Made by a program: the position numbers and the translations under genes. Under the pieces are notes generated by a model. It saw only the letters and a list, made by a program, of their open reading frames with translations. It ran no database searches and was not told the origin of the DNA. DNA of 21,829 bases from an uncultured Eubacteriales bacterium (GTDB lineage: Bacteria > Bacillota > Clostridia > Oscillospirales > Oscillospiraceae). Each line of letters opens with the position of its first letter. Position 1 is the stretch's first letter. Of the stretch, positions 8,663-14,999 are shown piece by piece. The DNA is taken from contig CABSBF010000029.1 of assembly GCA_902475855.1 (NCBI GenBank), positions 1 through 21,829 on the forward strand, in the 5' to 3' direction.

Positions 8663-8696
8663 AAAAAGGCACAAAGTCCCCTTGGAACTTTGTGCC
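8663..8696 (-). terminator. Riboswitch expression-platform terminator before gcvT
   Basis: On the minus strand GGCACAAAGTTCC pairs with GGACTTTGTGCC around a short loop (8696-8668), followed by five T (8667-8663). Its 5' edge shares base 8696 with the 3' strand of aptamer 2 helix P1. The stem can be extended by wobble pairs into that strand (GAGGC against GCCTT). P1 formation and the full terminator are therefore competing states, as expected of a glycine-ON switch. Confidence 0.85.
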
Positions 8697-8870
8697 TCCG
8701 TTTTATGACCTGAGAGTTTCCCTGCCTCTGCATACCGCAGTGCAGGTTGCCCCTTCGGCGCGCAGGCAAGCGCCTGCGCTTTTCGGAGTGCCGTCCGAGT
8801 TCGGTCCTTTTGCCTGAGAGCTTTTGCGTTCCCCTTCGGCGCCGCGCAGTGCGCGGTCTCTTCCGAGCTC
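8696..8870 (-). ncRNA. Tandem glycine riboswitch
   Basis: Two consecutive glycine aptamers lie in the gcvT leader. Aptamer 1 covers 8870-8797: P1 is GAGCTCGG with CCGAACTC, and the core motifs GCCGAAGGGG and CTCTCAGGCAAAAGGAC are present. Aptamer 2 covers 8788-8696: P1 is CTCCG with CGGAG, and the core has GCCGAAGGGGCAACC and AACTCTCAGGTCATAAAAC. Only a few bases separate them, the usual tandem layout. Such RNAs bind glycine and switch on gcv genes when glycine is abundant. The terminator at 8696-8663 provides the output at the level of transcription. An apparent 83-residue frame over this region is not a gene. Confidence 0.95.
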
Positions 8871-8905
8871 ATCATTCGGTCACCTGATTTACTTTACCTC
8901 TTAAA

Positions 8906-8932
8906 ATTATCACACGAACGCTCCTTTGTCAA
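8906..8932 (-). promoter_or_regulatory. Promoter of the glycine cleavage operon
   Basis: On the minus strand TTGACA (8932-8927) and GATAAT (8911-8906) are 15 bases apart; TAATTT at 17 bases is an alternative -10. A TGT before GATAAT gives an extended -10, which compensates for the short spacer. The predicted start near 8899 is just upstream of aptamer 1, giving a leader of about 300 bases to gcvT. Confidence 0.7.
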
Positions 8933-8950
8933 GGAAAGAAAAACAGGCGA

Positions 8951-8994
8951 AAGAAAAAGAAGAAGCCCCGGAATCCTTGCGGATTTCGGGGCTT
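8951..8994 (-). terminator. Terminator of the rplM-rpsI transcript
   Basis: On the minus strand AAGCCCCG-AATCC pairs with GGATT-CGGGGCTT around a GCAA loop (8994-8963), with one mismatch. It is followed by a pyrimidine-rich tail with TTTTT. It lies 21 bases beyond the rpsI stop and separates this operon from the gcv promoter just downstream. Confidence 0.85.
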
Positions 8995-9014
8995 GCAGCA
9001 TATTCTGAATAAAA

Positions 9015-9419
9015 TCAGCGCTTGGAGAACTGCGGAGCGCGACGGGCGGCCTTGAGACCGTATTTCTTTCTTTCCTTCATTCTCGGGTCACGGGTCAGGA
9101 AGCCGGCGGCCTTCAGGGCTGCGCGGTACTCGCCGTTGACGCCCAGGAGCGCACGGGAAATGCCATGACGGATGGCGCCGGCCTGGCCGGTTACGCCGCC
9201 GCCCTTGACGGTGCAGATGATGTCAACCTTGCCGAGGGTATCGGTGGTGACCAGCGGCTGACGAACGATCAGCTTCAGGGTATCGAGGCCAAAGTAATCG
9301 TCGATATCACGGCCGTTGATGATGATGGAGCCGGTGCCGCCTTCATAGACGCGGACGCGCGCGACGGAGGACTTCCGTCTGCCGGTGCCGTACTGATACT
9401 GTTTCTTGCTCTCGTACAT
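9015..9419 (-). CDS. rpsI: Small ribosomal subunit protein uS9
   Basis: A 134-residue 30S protein. The N-terminal YGTGRRKSSVARVRVYEGG and the C-terminal RDPRMKERKKYGLKAARRAPQFSKR are diagnostic; the conserved extreme C-terminal KR reaches the tRNA in the P site. The length is typical of Firmicutes with a slightly extended N-terminus (MYESKKQYQ). AGGAGG sits 10 bases before the ATG. It follows rplM by 17 bases, the near-universal bacterial arrangement. Confidence 0.97.
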   Translation of the reverse strand: MYESKKQYQYGTGRRKSSVARVRVYEGGTGSIIINGRDIDDYFGLDTLKLIVRQPLVTTDTLGKVDIICTVKGGGVTGQAGAIRHGISRALLGVNGEYRAALKAAGFLTRDPRMKERKKYGLKAARRAPQFSKR

Positions 9420-9436
9420 AGTCTGTTACCTCCTGA

Positions 9437-9868
9437 TTAGTCCAGCGTCCATGCTTCGGGCTTCTGGGCTGCGTGGTTATGCTCAGGGCCAGCGAAGAGC
9501 TTCAGACGGGTGAGTGCAGCGCGGCCGATGGTGTTCTTCGGGAGCATGCCCTTAACGGCCAGTTCCATTGCGAACTCAGGGCGCTCAGCCATGAGGGTCT
9601 TATACTTGGTTTCCTTCAGGCCGCCGATCCAGCCGGAATGACGGCGGTAGTACTTCTGCTCCAGCTTCTTGCCGGTGAGGATGGCCTTGTCAACATTCAC
9701 GATGATGACATAGTCGCCGCAGTCGACGTTGGGGGTGAAGTCGGGCTTGGTTTTGCCGCGAAGGATGTTCGCAGCGATCACAGCGGTACGGCCCAGGGGC
9801 TTATCTGCTGCATCAAGAACGTACCATTTGCGCTGGACGTCCTCTTTTCTGACCAGAGTAGTGGACAT
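9437..9868 (-). CDS. rplM: Large ribosomal subunit protein uL13
   Basis: A 143-residue 50S assembly protein. Family segments are RKWYVLDAADKPLGRTA, the central GDYVIIVNVDKAILTGKK, YYRRHSGWIGGLKE, and the C-terminal MLPKNTIGRAALTRLKLFAGPEHNHAAQKPE. I chose ATG 9868, which begins MSTTLVRKED and has GGAGGAA 8 bases upstream. A 16-residue extension to 9916 is open but lies in the untranslated leader, lacks a ribosome site and is not part of the family. It is co-transcribed with rpsI. Confidence 0.97.
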   Translation of the reverse strand: MSTTLVRKEDVQRKWYVLDAADKPLGRTAVIAANILRGKTKPDFTPNVDCGDYVIIVNVDKAILTGKKLEQKYYRRHSGWIGGLKETKYKTLMAERPEFAMELAVKGMLPKNTIGRAALTRLKLFAGPEHNHAAQKPEAWTLD

Positions 9869-9903
9869 GAGTGATTTCCTCCGTACTATAGATAATAAAT
9901 ATT

Positions 9904-9932
9904 TTGACAAACTCATTCATTGCGCGTACAAT
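9904..9932 (+). promoter_or_regulatory. Promoter for the ttcA-type gene
   Basis: On the plus strand TTGACA (9904-9909) and TACAAT (9927-9932) are exactly 17 bases apart. Start near 9939, giving a leader of about 160 bases. That leader is very rich in TTTCTC tracts and holds an inverted repeat TTTTGAGAA (9988-9996) / TTCTCAAAA (10056-10064). The promoter lies inside the rplM leader and points toward the rplM promoter. Confidence 0.65.
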
Positions 9933-9951
9933 ACAAATACGCAGCTTTCTC

Positions 9952-9980
9952 TTTATACCACAGAGAAAACCGGCTGTCAA
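9952..9980 (-). promoter_or_regulatory. Promoter for rplM-rpsI
   Basis: On the minus strand a perfect TTGACA (9980-9975) and TATAAA (9957-9952) are 17 bases apart. The start near 9945 gives a leader of about 77 bases before the rplM ATG. Ribosomal L13 leaders are known in Firmicutes, but I cannot confirm that this leader matches one. Confidence 0.75.
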
Positions 9981-10100
9981 GCAACTTTTTTGAGAATTTC
10001 ATTTTTCTCCGAGAGAACTCTTGTAATCTCTTGTTTTCTCTTTATTTCTCTCATTTTCTCAAAAGGCAAAAAATCCTTTTTATAGGGGGACAATCGCAAA

Positions 10101-10838
10101 ATGCAAAAAATAAAAAGGCTAATGCGACAGTGCATAGACGACTACTGCATGATCCAGCCGAATGACAGAATTGCCGTGGGTGTTTCCGGGGGAAAGGACT
10201 CCCTGACGCTGCTGGCGCTGCTGGCTGCGCTGCGCGAATACTATCCGGAGCCCTACGACCTGACCGCCATCACCATTGACATGGGGCTGCCCGGAATGGA
10301 CTTCTCGCCGGTGGAGGACTACTGTGCAAAGCTCGGCGTCCCTTTTCAGCGCATCCCCACGCAGATCGGTCCGATCATTTTTGAATACCGCAAGGAAAAA
10401 AATCCCTGCTCCATGTGCGCAAAGATGCGCCGCGGTGCGCTGAATCAGGCGCTGCTGGCACAGGGCTTTCACAAGGTCGCGCTGGGCCACCACTATGACG
10501 ACGCCGTGGAAACCTTCCTGATGAGTCTGCTGTTTGAGGGGCGGCTGAGCTGCTTCCAGCCCGTGACCTATCTTGATCGCTCCGATGTGACGCAGATCCG
10601 CCCGATGCTCTATCTGACGGAGGGAATGGTGCGCAGCTTCGCCGAATCGCAGCAGCTTCCCGTTGTTCACAACCTCTGCCCTGCGGACAAGCATACAAAG
10701 CGGCAGGAAATCAAGGAGCTGATCGTCACGCTTTCCGCAGCGTATCCGGATCTCAAAGGCCGCGTGTTCGGCGCGATGCAGCGCCTTCCGCTTCCCGAAT
10801 GGGGTGTCTATCCGCACCCGAGAAGCAAAAAAGAATAA
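10101..10838 (+). CDS. ttcA: TtcA-type tRNA 2-thiolation enzyme (PP-loop ATPase)
   Basis: A 245-residue PP-loop enzyme that adenylates a tRNA base and replaces an oxygen by sulfur, most likely C32 to 2-thiocytidine. The PP-loop SGGKDS is at residues 29-34. CSMC (Cys103, Cys106) and Cys193 in NLCP match the three cysteines that hold the catalytic 4Fe-4S cluster in TtcA. GHHYDDAVET near residues 129-138 is a further conserved block. The length is shorter than E. coli TtcA (about 310), as is common in Firmicute members. The ribosome site is GGGGGA about 10 bases upstream of the ATG. It stands alone between a ribosomal operon and the sugar locus. The exact tRNA position modified in this subgroup is inferred from the family. 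Confidence 0.88.
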   Translation: MQKIKRLMRQCIDDYCMIQPNDRIAVGVSGGKDSLTLLALLAALREYYPEPYDLTAITIDMGLPGMDFSPVEDYCAKLGVPFQRIPTQIGPIIFEYRKEKNPCSMCAKMRRGALNQALLAQGFHKVALGHHYDDAVETFLMSLLFEGRLSCFQPVTYLDRSDVTQIRPMLYLTEGMVRSFAESQQLPVVHNLCPADKHTKRQEIKELIVTLSAAYPDLKGRVFGAMQRLPLPEWGVYPHPRSKKE

Positions 10839-10872
10839 AGCAGGGAGCCGCCGATTAGCGGCTCTCTGCTTT
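10838..10872. terminator. Bidirectional terminator between ttcA and the GntR gene
   Basis: A 14-base stem (10838-10851 with 10858-10871, one G-T wobble) closes a 6-base loop. On the plus strand it is followed by a T/A-rich tail. On the minus strand it is followed by TTTATTCTTTTTT. It starts inside the ttcA stop codon and lies 18 bases beyond the end of the convergent regulator gene, so it can end both transcripts. Confidence 0.82.
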
Positions 10873-10890
10873 ATTATATGCTCACGTACA

Positions 10891-11634
10891 TCATTCCGGG
10901 GAGGACTCCAGCTCAAAGCTGCTGAGGTCGCCGCGGTAGCGGGTAAAGGCATAATCTACAACCGTACCGTTTTCCGTGACGGCCGTGTTGCTGAATACCA
11001 GCATGGGAGTATCCTTCTTGATGCCCAGCAGCTTCAGATCCTCCGATGTGGAGCGCTGCGCGGACACGATAGAGCGGGTCTTGGCGATTTTGGAAAGCGG
11101 ATTCTGCATCAGAACCTCATACAGAGATTCCTCCCGGAAATCGTGACCGAGAATGAAGCCGCAGACAGAATACGGCAGGAAATTGCGGATGGTTACAACA
11201 GCGTCATCTTCAATGTAGCGGCGGCGGAACATAGTCACGATCTTCTCGCCCGGGCGGAGCTTCATCGCCTCGGCAAGCATCTCATCAGCCTCGATCACAG
11301 CCATTTCCAGCACCTCGTTGCGGTGGCGCTGGCCGGTCGCCTCGACACGCTGATAAAAAGGCTCAAAGGAGCGGAAAACGTTCTTTGTCTTTTTCGGCTG
11401 GGAGACGAAAGTTCCCTTGCTGGCCTTGCGCTCCAGCCAGCCCTCATTGACCAGCTCGTTGAGAGCATGGCGGATGGTCGCCCGGCTGACGCCGAAGGTG
11501 GCCTGCAGCTCCAGCTCCGTTGGAATCTGTGTCCCGATCGGATAGACGCCTTTCTGGATGTCACGCAGGATCATCGACTTGAGCTGAAAATAAAGCGGTA
11601 TGGGCGTGGAATGATCTAATGTATTCTTCTCCAT
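10891..11634 (-). CDS. GntR/HutC-family transcriptional regulator of the sugar locus
   Basis: A 247-residue regulator. The N-terminal winged helix-turn-helix (about residues 5-75) contains PLYFQLKSMI, IPTELELQATFGVSRATIRHAL and the wing GWLERKASKGTFV. The remaining 160 residues form a UTRA effector domain (EADEMLAEAMKLRPGEKIVTMFRRR, then ENGTVVDYAFTRYRGD). UTRA domains usually bind phosphorylated sugars or related small molecules, which release the repressor from DNA. I chose ATG 11634 (MEKNTLDHS); an in-frame TTG at 11655 is less likely. It is divergent from the kinase-led operon, and GTAC-centred sites lie over both promoters. Repression of the operon with autoregulation is inferred. Confidence 0.9.
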   Translation of the reverse strand: MEKNTLDHSTPIPLYFQLKSMILRDIQKGVYPIGTQIPTELELQATFGVSRATIRHALNELVNEGWLERKASKGTFVSQPKKTKNVFRSFEPFYQRVEATGQRHRNEVLEMAVIEADEMLAEAMKLRPGEKIVTMFRRRYIEDDAVVTIRNFLPYSVCGFILGHDFREESLYEVLMQNPLSKIAKTRSIVSAQRSTSEDLKLLGIKKDTPMLVFSNTAVTENGTVVDYAFTRYRGDLSSFELESSPE

Positions 11635-11660
11635 GATTTTCTCTCTTCTCTCCAATATTC

Positions 11661-11672
11661 TTTGTACGTTCT
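11661..11672. promoter_or_regulatory. Putative GntR site A in the regulator's leader
   Basis: TTTGTACGTTC shares TTTGTACG with sites C and D. It lies downstream of the regulator's own -10, within its untranslated leader. This fits autoregulation but is inferred from repetition only. Confidence 0.45.
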
Positions 11673-11691
11673 GCCATTTGTTTCCTTAAGT

Positions 11692-11720
11692 ATAATATCA
11701 CATCGTCCGTACATAATCAA
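11692..11720 (-). promoter_or_regulatory. Promoter of the GntR-family gene, with putative operator B in its spacer
   Basis: On the minus strand TTGATT (11720-11715) and TATTAT (11697-11692) are exactly 17 bases apart. The spacer contains ATGTACGGACG, a weaker relative of the TTTGTACG element (site B, about 11704-11716). Bound regulator would block its own transcription. Confidence 0.65.
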
Positions 11721-11725
11721 GTCCT

Positions 11726-11739
11726 TTTTGTACGATTGT
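11726..11739. promoter_or_regulatory. Putative GntR site C upstream of the regulator promoter
   Basis: TTTTTGTACGATTG carries the same TTTGTACG core as sites A and D. It sits just upstream of the regulator's -35 and about 90 bases upstream of the catabolic promoter. Paired occupancy or looping with site D is possible but speculative. Confidence 0.4.
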
Positions 11740-11827
11740 CTCTATTTTTTAGCTCAACTTTTTGCACAAAAAATGTTGTAATATTTTGTGCAATGCTGAC
11801 GAAAAAGAATTAATTTGGCAAAATCTA

Positions 11828-11856
11828 TTGACTTCAACAGGTCCGAATGGTATAAA
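11828..11856 (+). promoter_or_regulatory. Promoter of the sugar catabolism/transport operon
   Basis: On the plus strand TTGACT (11828-11833) and TATAAA (11851-11856) are exactly 17 bases apart. Transcription should start near 11863, immediately before operator D. It is the only strong promoter I see ahead of the nine genes. Confidence 0.75.
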
Positions 11857-11863
11857 AAGTATG

Positions 11864-11878
11864 TTGGTACGTACAAAC
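11864..11878. promoter_or_regulatory. Putative GntR operator D at the transcription start
   Basis: TTGGTACGTACAAAC is a near-perfect palindrome around GTACGTAC (11867-11874). It begins about 7 bases after the -10, directly over the predicted start site, a classic repressor position. It is the best match to the repeated TTTGTACG element in this intergenic region. Confidence 0.6.
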
Positions 11879-11915
11879 GGATAAACAAACATACAATGAT
11901 AACATGAGGTGTGTT

Positions 11916-12857
11916 GTGAAAGTACTCAGTGTTGGAATGACAGTCTGTGACGTCCTGATTTCCCCAGTGCCGGCCAACGTCATGGAGCTCGACAGCATCA
12001 CAATTCAAAAGCCGGTCATGGCCTGCGGCGGCGATGCGCTGAACTTTGCGATGGCGCTTGCCAAGCTTGGCACAGAGGTCTCCCTCTCCGGCAGAGTCGC
12101 AGACGACGCGGCCGGCAGATTCATCCGCTCCCAATGCAAAAAAGCGGGTGTACATATTGAAGGACTGAAAAACGACGAAGCCTGCGCTACAGCGACAACC
12201 TACGCGCTGATCGACACAAACGGTGAGCGTCACTTCCTGACGGACAAGGCAATCTTTTCCAAGGTGACAGACGAGGATGTGACGGACGAGATGCTGAAGG
12301 AAGCGGACATTGTCTACTTCGGAAGCATCATGGCGTTACCTTATATGAATGACGGCGGTCTGGAGCGGCTGTTCCGCCGGGCCAAGGCGCTCGGAAAGCT
12401 CACCGCAATGGACGCCGCAATCGACGAAACGATTCTGGTTGACAACTGGCTGGAAAAGCTCTCCGGTGCGCTGGAGGTCACGGACATTTTCTTCCCCAGC
12501 TTTTACGAGGCCAACCGTCTGACCGGAAAGGATGACCCGCATGAGATTGCGGAGGCCTTCCGCCCCTTCGGTCTGAAAGCCTTCGGCATCAAGCTCGGCG
12601 GCAAGGGCTGCTATGTGACGGACTTCACGCGCGAGGCGCTCATTCCCCCGGTGGAAGGTGTCCGCGTGGTAGACACCACCGGCGCAGGCGACTCCTTCAT
12701 GGCCGGTCTGATCTGTGCCGTTGGCCACGGCTGGGATATCTTTGAGGCCGCCGGCTTTGCAAGCGTTGTCGCAGCCAAAAATATAGAAGCAATCGGCGGT
12801 ACCGCCGGTGTTCCCTGCTTTGACGAAGCACTCCAGCTCTATCGGAGCAGAAAATAA
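11916..12857 (+). CDS. PfkB-family sugar kinase 1
   Basis: A 313-residue ribokinase-fold kinase. The substrate-side motif CGGDALNFAMALAKLG (about residues 37-52) and the ATP/anion-hole signature DTTGAGDSF (253-261, catalytic Asp259) are intact, so it should transfer phosphate from ATP to a sugar hydroxyl. I prefer the GTG start at 11916: it gives MKVLSVGMTVCD, a normal family N-terminus, and GAGGTG lies just upstream. The ATG at 11904 has no ribosome site. It is the first gene of the operon, next to aldolase 1. Together they suggest phosphorylation followed by cleavage of a ketose phosphate. The exact substrate is not readable; fructokinase, tagatose-6-P kinase and IolC are all relatives. Confidence 0.88.
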   Translation: MKVLSVGMTVCDVLISPVPANVMELDSITIQKPVMACGGDALNFAMALAKLGTEVSLSGRVADDAAGRFIRSQCKKAGVHIEGLKNDEACATATTYALIDTNGERHFLTDKAIFSKVTDEDVTDEMLKEADIVYFGSIMALPYMNDGGLERLFRRAKALGKLTAMDAAIDETILVDNWLEKLSGALEVTDIFFPSFYEANRLTGKDDPHEIAEAFRPFGLKAFGIKLGGKGCYVTDFTREALIPPVEGVRVVDTTGAGDSFMAGLICAVGHGWDIFEAAGFASVVAAKNIEAIGGTAGVPCFDEALQLYRSRK

Positions 12858-12887
12858 ATATTTATATTTGTAAAGGAGAAAAAAACA

Positions 12888-13736
12888 ATGAACTTTGCAC
12901 CCATGAAGCCCCTGCTTGAACTTGCAGAAGAGAAAGGCATTGCCTACGGCGCGTTTGTTACGGTTTCTTACGACTCCGCACTCGCAGCGATCGAAGCAGG
13001 CTCCGAGCTGAATACGCCCGTGATCTTCATCACCGGCACCGACTGCTGCGACCTGATGGGCGGCTTCGCAGGCACCGTTGAGACGGTTAAGCGTGCTGCT
13101 GCAAACACCACCGTTCCCATCGCACTGCATCTGGATCACTGCCGCACCTACGAGGAATGCGTCCAGGCCATCAATGCCGGCTACTCCTCCGTTATGATCG
13201 ACGGCTCCTCCCTTCCCTTCGAAGAGAACATCGCTCTGACCCGCAAGGTCGTTGAGTACGCACATCCTCTGGGCATCACCGTTGAGGGCGAGCTCGGTAA
13301 GCTGATCGGTGAAGAGGGCAACCTCGTCGTCAAGGGACCGGAAGGCGCACAGACCGATCCGGACGAAGCAGCGGAATTTGCCGAGAGAACCGGCGTTGAC
13401 TGCCTGGCTGTCAGCATCGGCACGCAGCACGGCGCCTACGTCGCCGCTCCTCATCTGAACATCGAGCGTCTGAAGAAGATCCACGAAGTCGTCAAGGTCC
13501 CTCTGGTTCTGCACGGCGGCTCCGGCACTCCGGTCGAGCAGGTTCAGGACTCCATCCGCAACGGCATCCGCAAGATCAACGTTGCTACCGACGTTCTGAC
13601 CACCATGATCAAGACCTACACGAACCTCTCCACGCAGGAAGGCTTCAAGTACAACACCGCCATCTACCCGAAGGTCAAGGACGCAATGAAGGAATTCATC
13701 AAGGGTAAGATGCTGGACTTCAGCTTCCGCAAATAA
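12888..13736 (+). CDS. Class II (zinc) ketose-phosphate aldolase 1
   Basis: A 282-residue class II aldolase of the FbaA/GatY/YdjI type. It cleaves a ketose phosphate to DHAP plus an aldehyde using Zn2+. Catalytic Asp83 and zinc ligand His84 are in HLDHC, and the other ligands are His181 (GTQHGAY) and His209 (LVLHGGSG). GYSSVMIDGS and INVATD complete the phosphate-binding side. It is odd at the N-terminus: the usual AFN segment reads GAFVTVSYDS, so the normally conserved Asn is missing. This may signal a shifted substrate. AAAGGAG lies 8 bases before the ATG, 30 bases after kinase 1. Automated annotation would probably say fructose-bisphosphate aldolase; the context argues for a pathway-specific substrate. 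Confidence 0.9.
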   Translation: MNFAPMKPLLELAEEKGIAYGAFVTVSYDSALAAIEAGSELNTPVIFITGTDCCDLMGGFAGTVETVKRAAANTTVPIALHLDHCRTYEECVQAINAGYSSVMIDGSSLPFEENIALTRKVVEYAHPLGITVEGELGKLIGEEGNLVVKGPEGAQTDPDEAAEFAERTGVDCLAVSIGTQHGAYVAAPHLNIERLKKIHEVVKVPLVLHGGSGTPVEQVQDSIRNGIRKINVATDVLTTMIKTYTNLSTQEGFKYNTAIYPKVKDAMKEFIKGKMLDFSFRK

Positions 13737-13814
13737 TTCAAATATAAGACTGCGAGCCGGTTTTATATACAACACCATCACTTACACAAACACAAAGAAA
13801 AAGGAGAATTCACA

Positions 13815-14885
13815 ATGAAAAAGATCATCGCGCTTGCACTTGCTCTCATTCTTGTCCTTCCCTTTGCTGCGTGCAAAAGCAACGACGACCCCAGCACTCC
13901 CGATACCAACAAAGACGTCAAGGCAACCGTGATCTGGCGTGCATTTGACGACCAGTATCAGAGTGGCTTCCGTATCATCATGCAGAACGAAGTCGACAAG
14001 CTCGCCGGCATCACGCTGGATATGCAGGATGGCGAAAACGACGTCTCCAAGACCACGAACAAGCTTGAAACCTCTCTGACCAAGGGCACCGACGCCGTCG
14101 CGATCTGCGCTCCCGATCAGGAATGCACCAACGCTCTGATGCTCAAGTGCAAGGACGAGAACGTCCCCGTTGTCTTCTTCAACATGATGCCCTATGAGGA
14201 AACCATGAAGGGCTACGACAAGGTCTGGTATGTCGGCGCTGAGGCTTCCGAATCCGGCGCAATGTGCGCACAGGCTCTGATCAACTACTGGAACGAAAAC
14301 AAGGAAATCGCCGACAAGAACGGTGACGGCAAGCTCCAGGTCATCTTCCTGCAGGGCGAAGTCGGCAACAACGATACCATTCTCCGCACCCAGGCTTATG
14401 AAGATACCCTCAAGGCCAACGGCATCGAATACGAAGTCGTCGCCAGCGACGTCGCCAACTGGGACAAGGGTCAGGCTCTGGACAAGATGAACGCATGGAT
14501 CACCTCTTACGGCATGGACGGCATCGAAGGCGTCCTGTGCAACAACGACTCCATGGCAATGGGCGCTGTTCAGGCTGCTCTGAACAACGGCTACAACTCC
14601 GGCGATCCCAACAAGTTCCTCCCCGTTGTCGGCATTGACGCTACCGTCGAGGCACTTCAGGCCATGAAGGACGGCACCCTGCTCGGCACCGTTCTGAACG
14701 ACCGCACCAACCAGTCCATTGCTGTCATCAACGCTCTGAAGGCTGCTGCCAACGGCACACCCATCACCAAGGAAGTCATCGGCGTCGAATGCACCATCGA
14801 GGACAACTACATCTGGATCCCCTACACCATCGTGGACACCACCAACCTCGACTCCGTCCTTGAGCTCATGCTCTCCGTCGGTTAA
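13815..14885 (+). CDS. Sugar ABC transporter substrate-binding lipoprotein
   Basis: A 356-residue periplasmic-binding-protein type 4 (ribose/galactose) lipoprotein. The signal MKKIIALALALILVLPFAAC has lipobox FAAC with lipidated Cys20, so it sits on the outer membrane face and delivers substrate to the permease. It has a DxxDQYQSGF-like N-lobe start, GTDAVAICAPDQECTNALM, the hinge-region VLCNNDSMAMGAVQAAL typical of MglB relatives, and VVGIDATVEALQAMKDGTLLGTVLND. Codons are strongly C-ending, suggesting high expression. AAGGAG lies 8 bases upstream of the ATG. A perfect hairpin follows the gene and may stabilise or partly isolate this message. The ligand is probably a monosaccharide or polyol, not determinable here. 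Confidence 0.92.
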   Translation: MKKIIALALALILVLPFAACKSNDDPSTPDTNKDVKATVIWRAFDDQYQSGFRIIMQNEVDKLAGITLDMQDGENDVSKTTNKLETSLTKGTDAVAICAPDQECTNALMLKCKDENVPVVFFNMMPYEETMKGYDKVWYVGAEASESGAMCAQALINYWNENKEIADKNGDGKLQVIFLQGEVGNNDTILRTQAYEDTLKANGIEYEVVASDVANWDKGQALDKMNAWITSYGMDGIEGVLCNNDSMAMGAVQAALNNGYNSGDPNKFLPVVGIDATVEALQAMKDGTLLGTVLNDRTNQSIAVINALKAAANGTPITKEVIGVECTIEDNYIWIPYTIVDTTNLDSVLELMLSVG

Positions 14886-14925
14886 TTCAAGTTTCAGTTT
14901 CATTCTTCCGCCCTCCCCTCGCAAA

Positions 14926-14958
14926 CCATCCGCCGTGTAAACTCTACACGGCGGATGG
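14926..14958 (+). repeat. Perfect intercistronic stem-loop after the binding-protein gene
   Basis: CCATCCGCCGTGTA (14926-14939) and its exact complement (14945-14958) form a 14-base perfect stem with a 5-base loop. No T-run follows on the plus strand, so it is not a standard terminator. Such hairpins after binding-protein genes often block 3' exonucleases or give partial termination, raising binding protein above permease. Confidence 0.75.
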
Positions 14959-14999
14959 CCCTAAAAGAAACCATAGATCAGTCTTAACGGAGGTACAAA

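Noticed and set aside
8624..8875. 83-residue frame upstream of gcvT
   Set aside because: It reads through both glycine aptamers and the terminator; the sequence is explained by RNA structure.
12336..13781. 481-residue minus-strand frame opposite kinase 1 and aldolase 1
   Set aside because: No ribosome site and no recognisable family; the plus strand has catalytic motifs.
13782..14924. 380-residue minus-strand frame opposite the binding protein
   Set aside because: Low-complexity Val/Asp/Gly-rich translation, the complement of highly biased codons in the real gene.
14926..14958. Rho-independent terminator after the binding-protein gene
   Set aside because: The stem is perfect but no U-tract follows on the coding strand.
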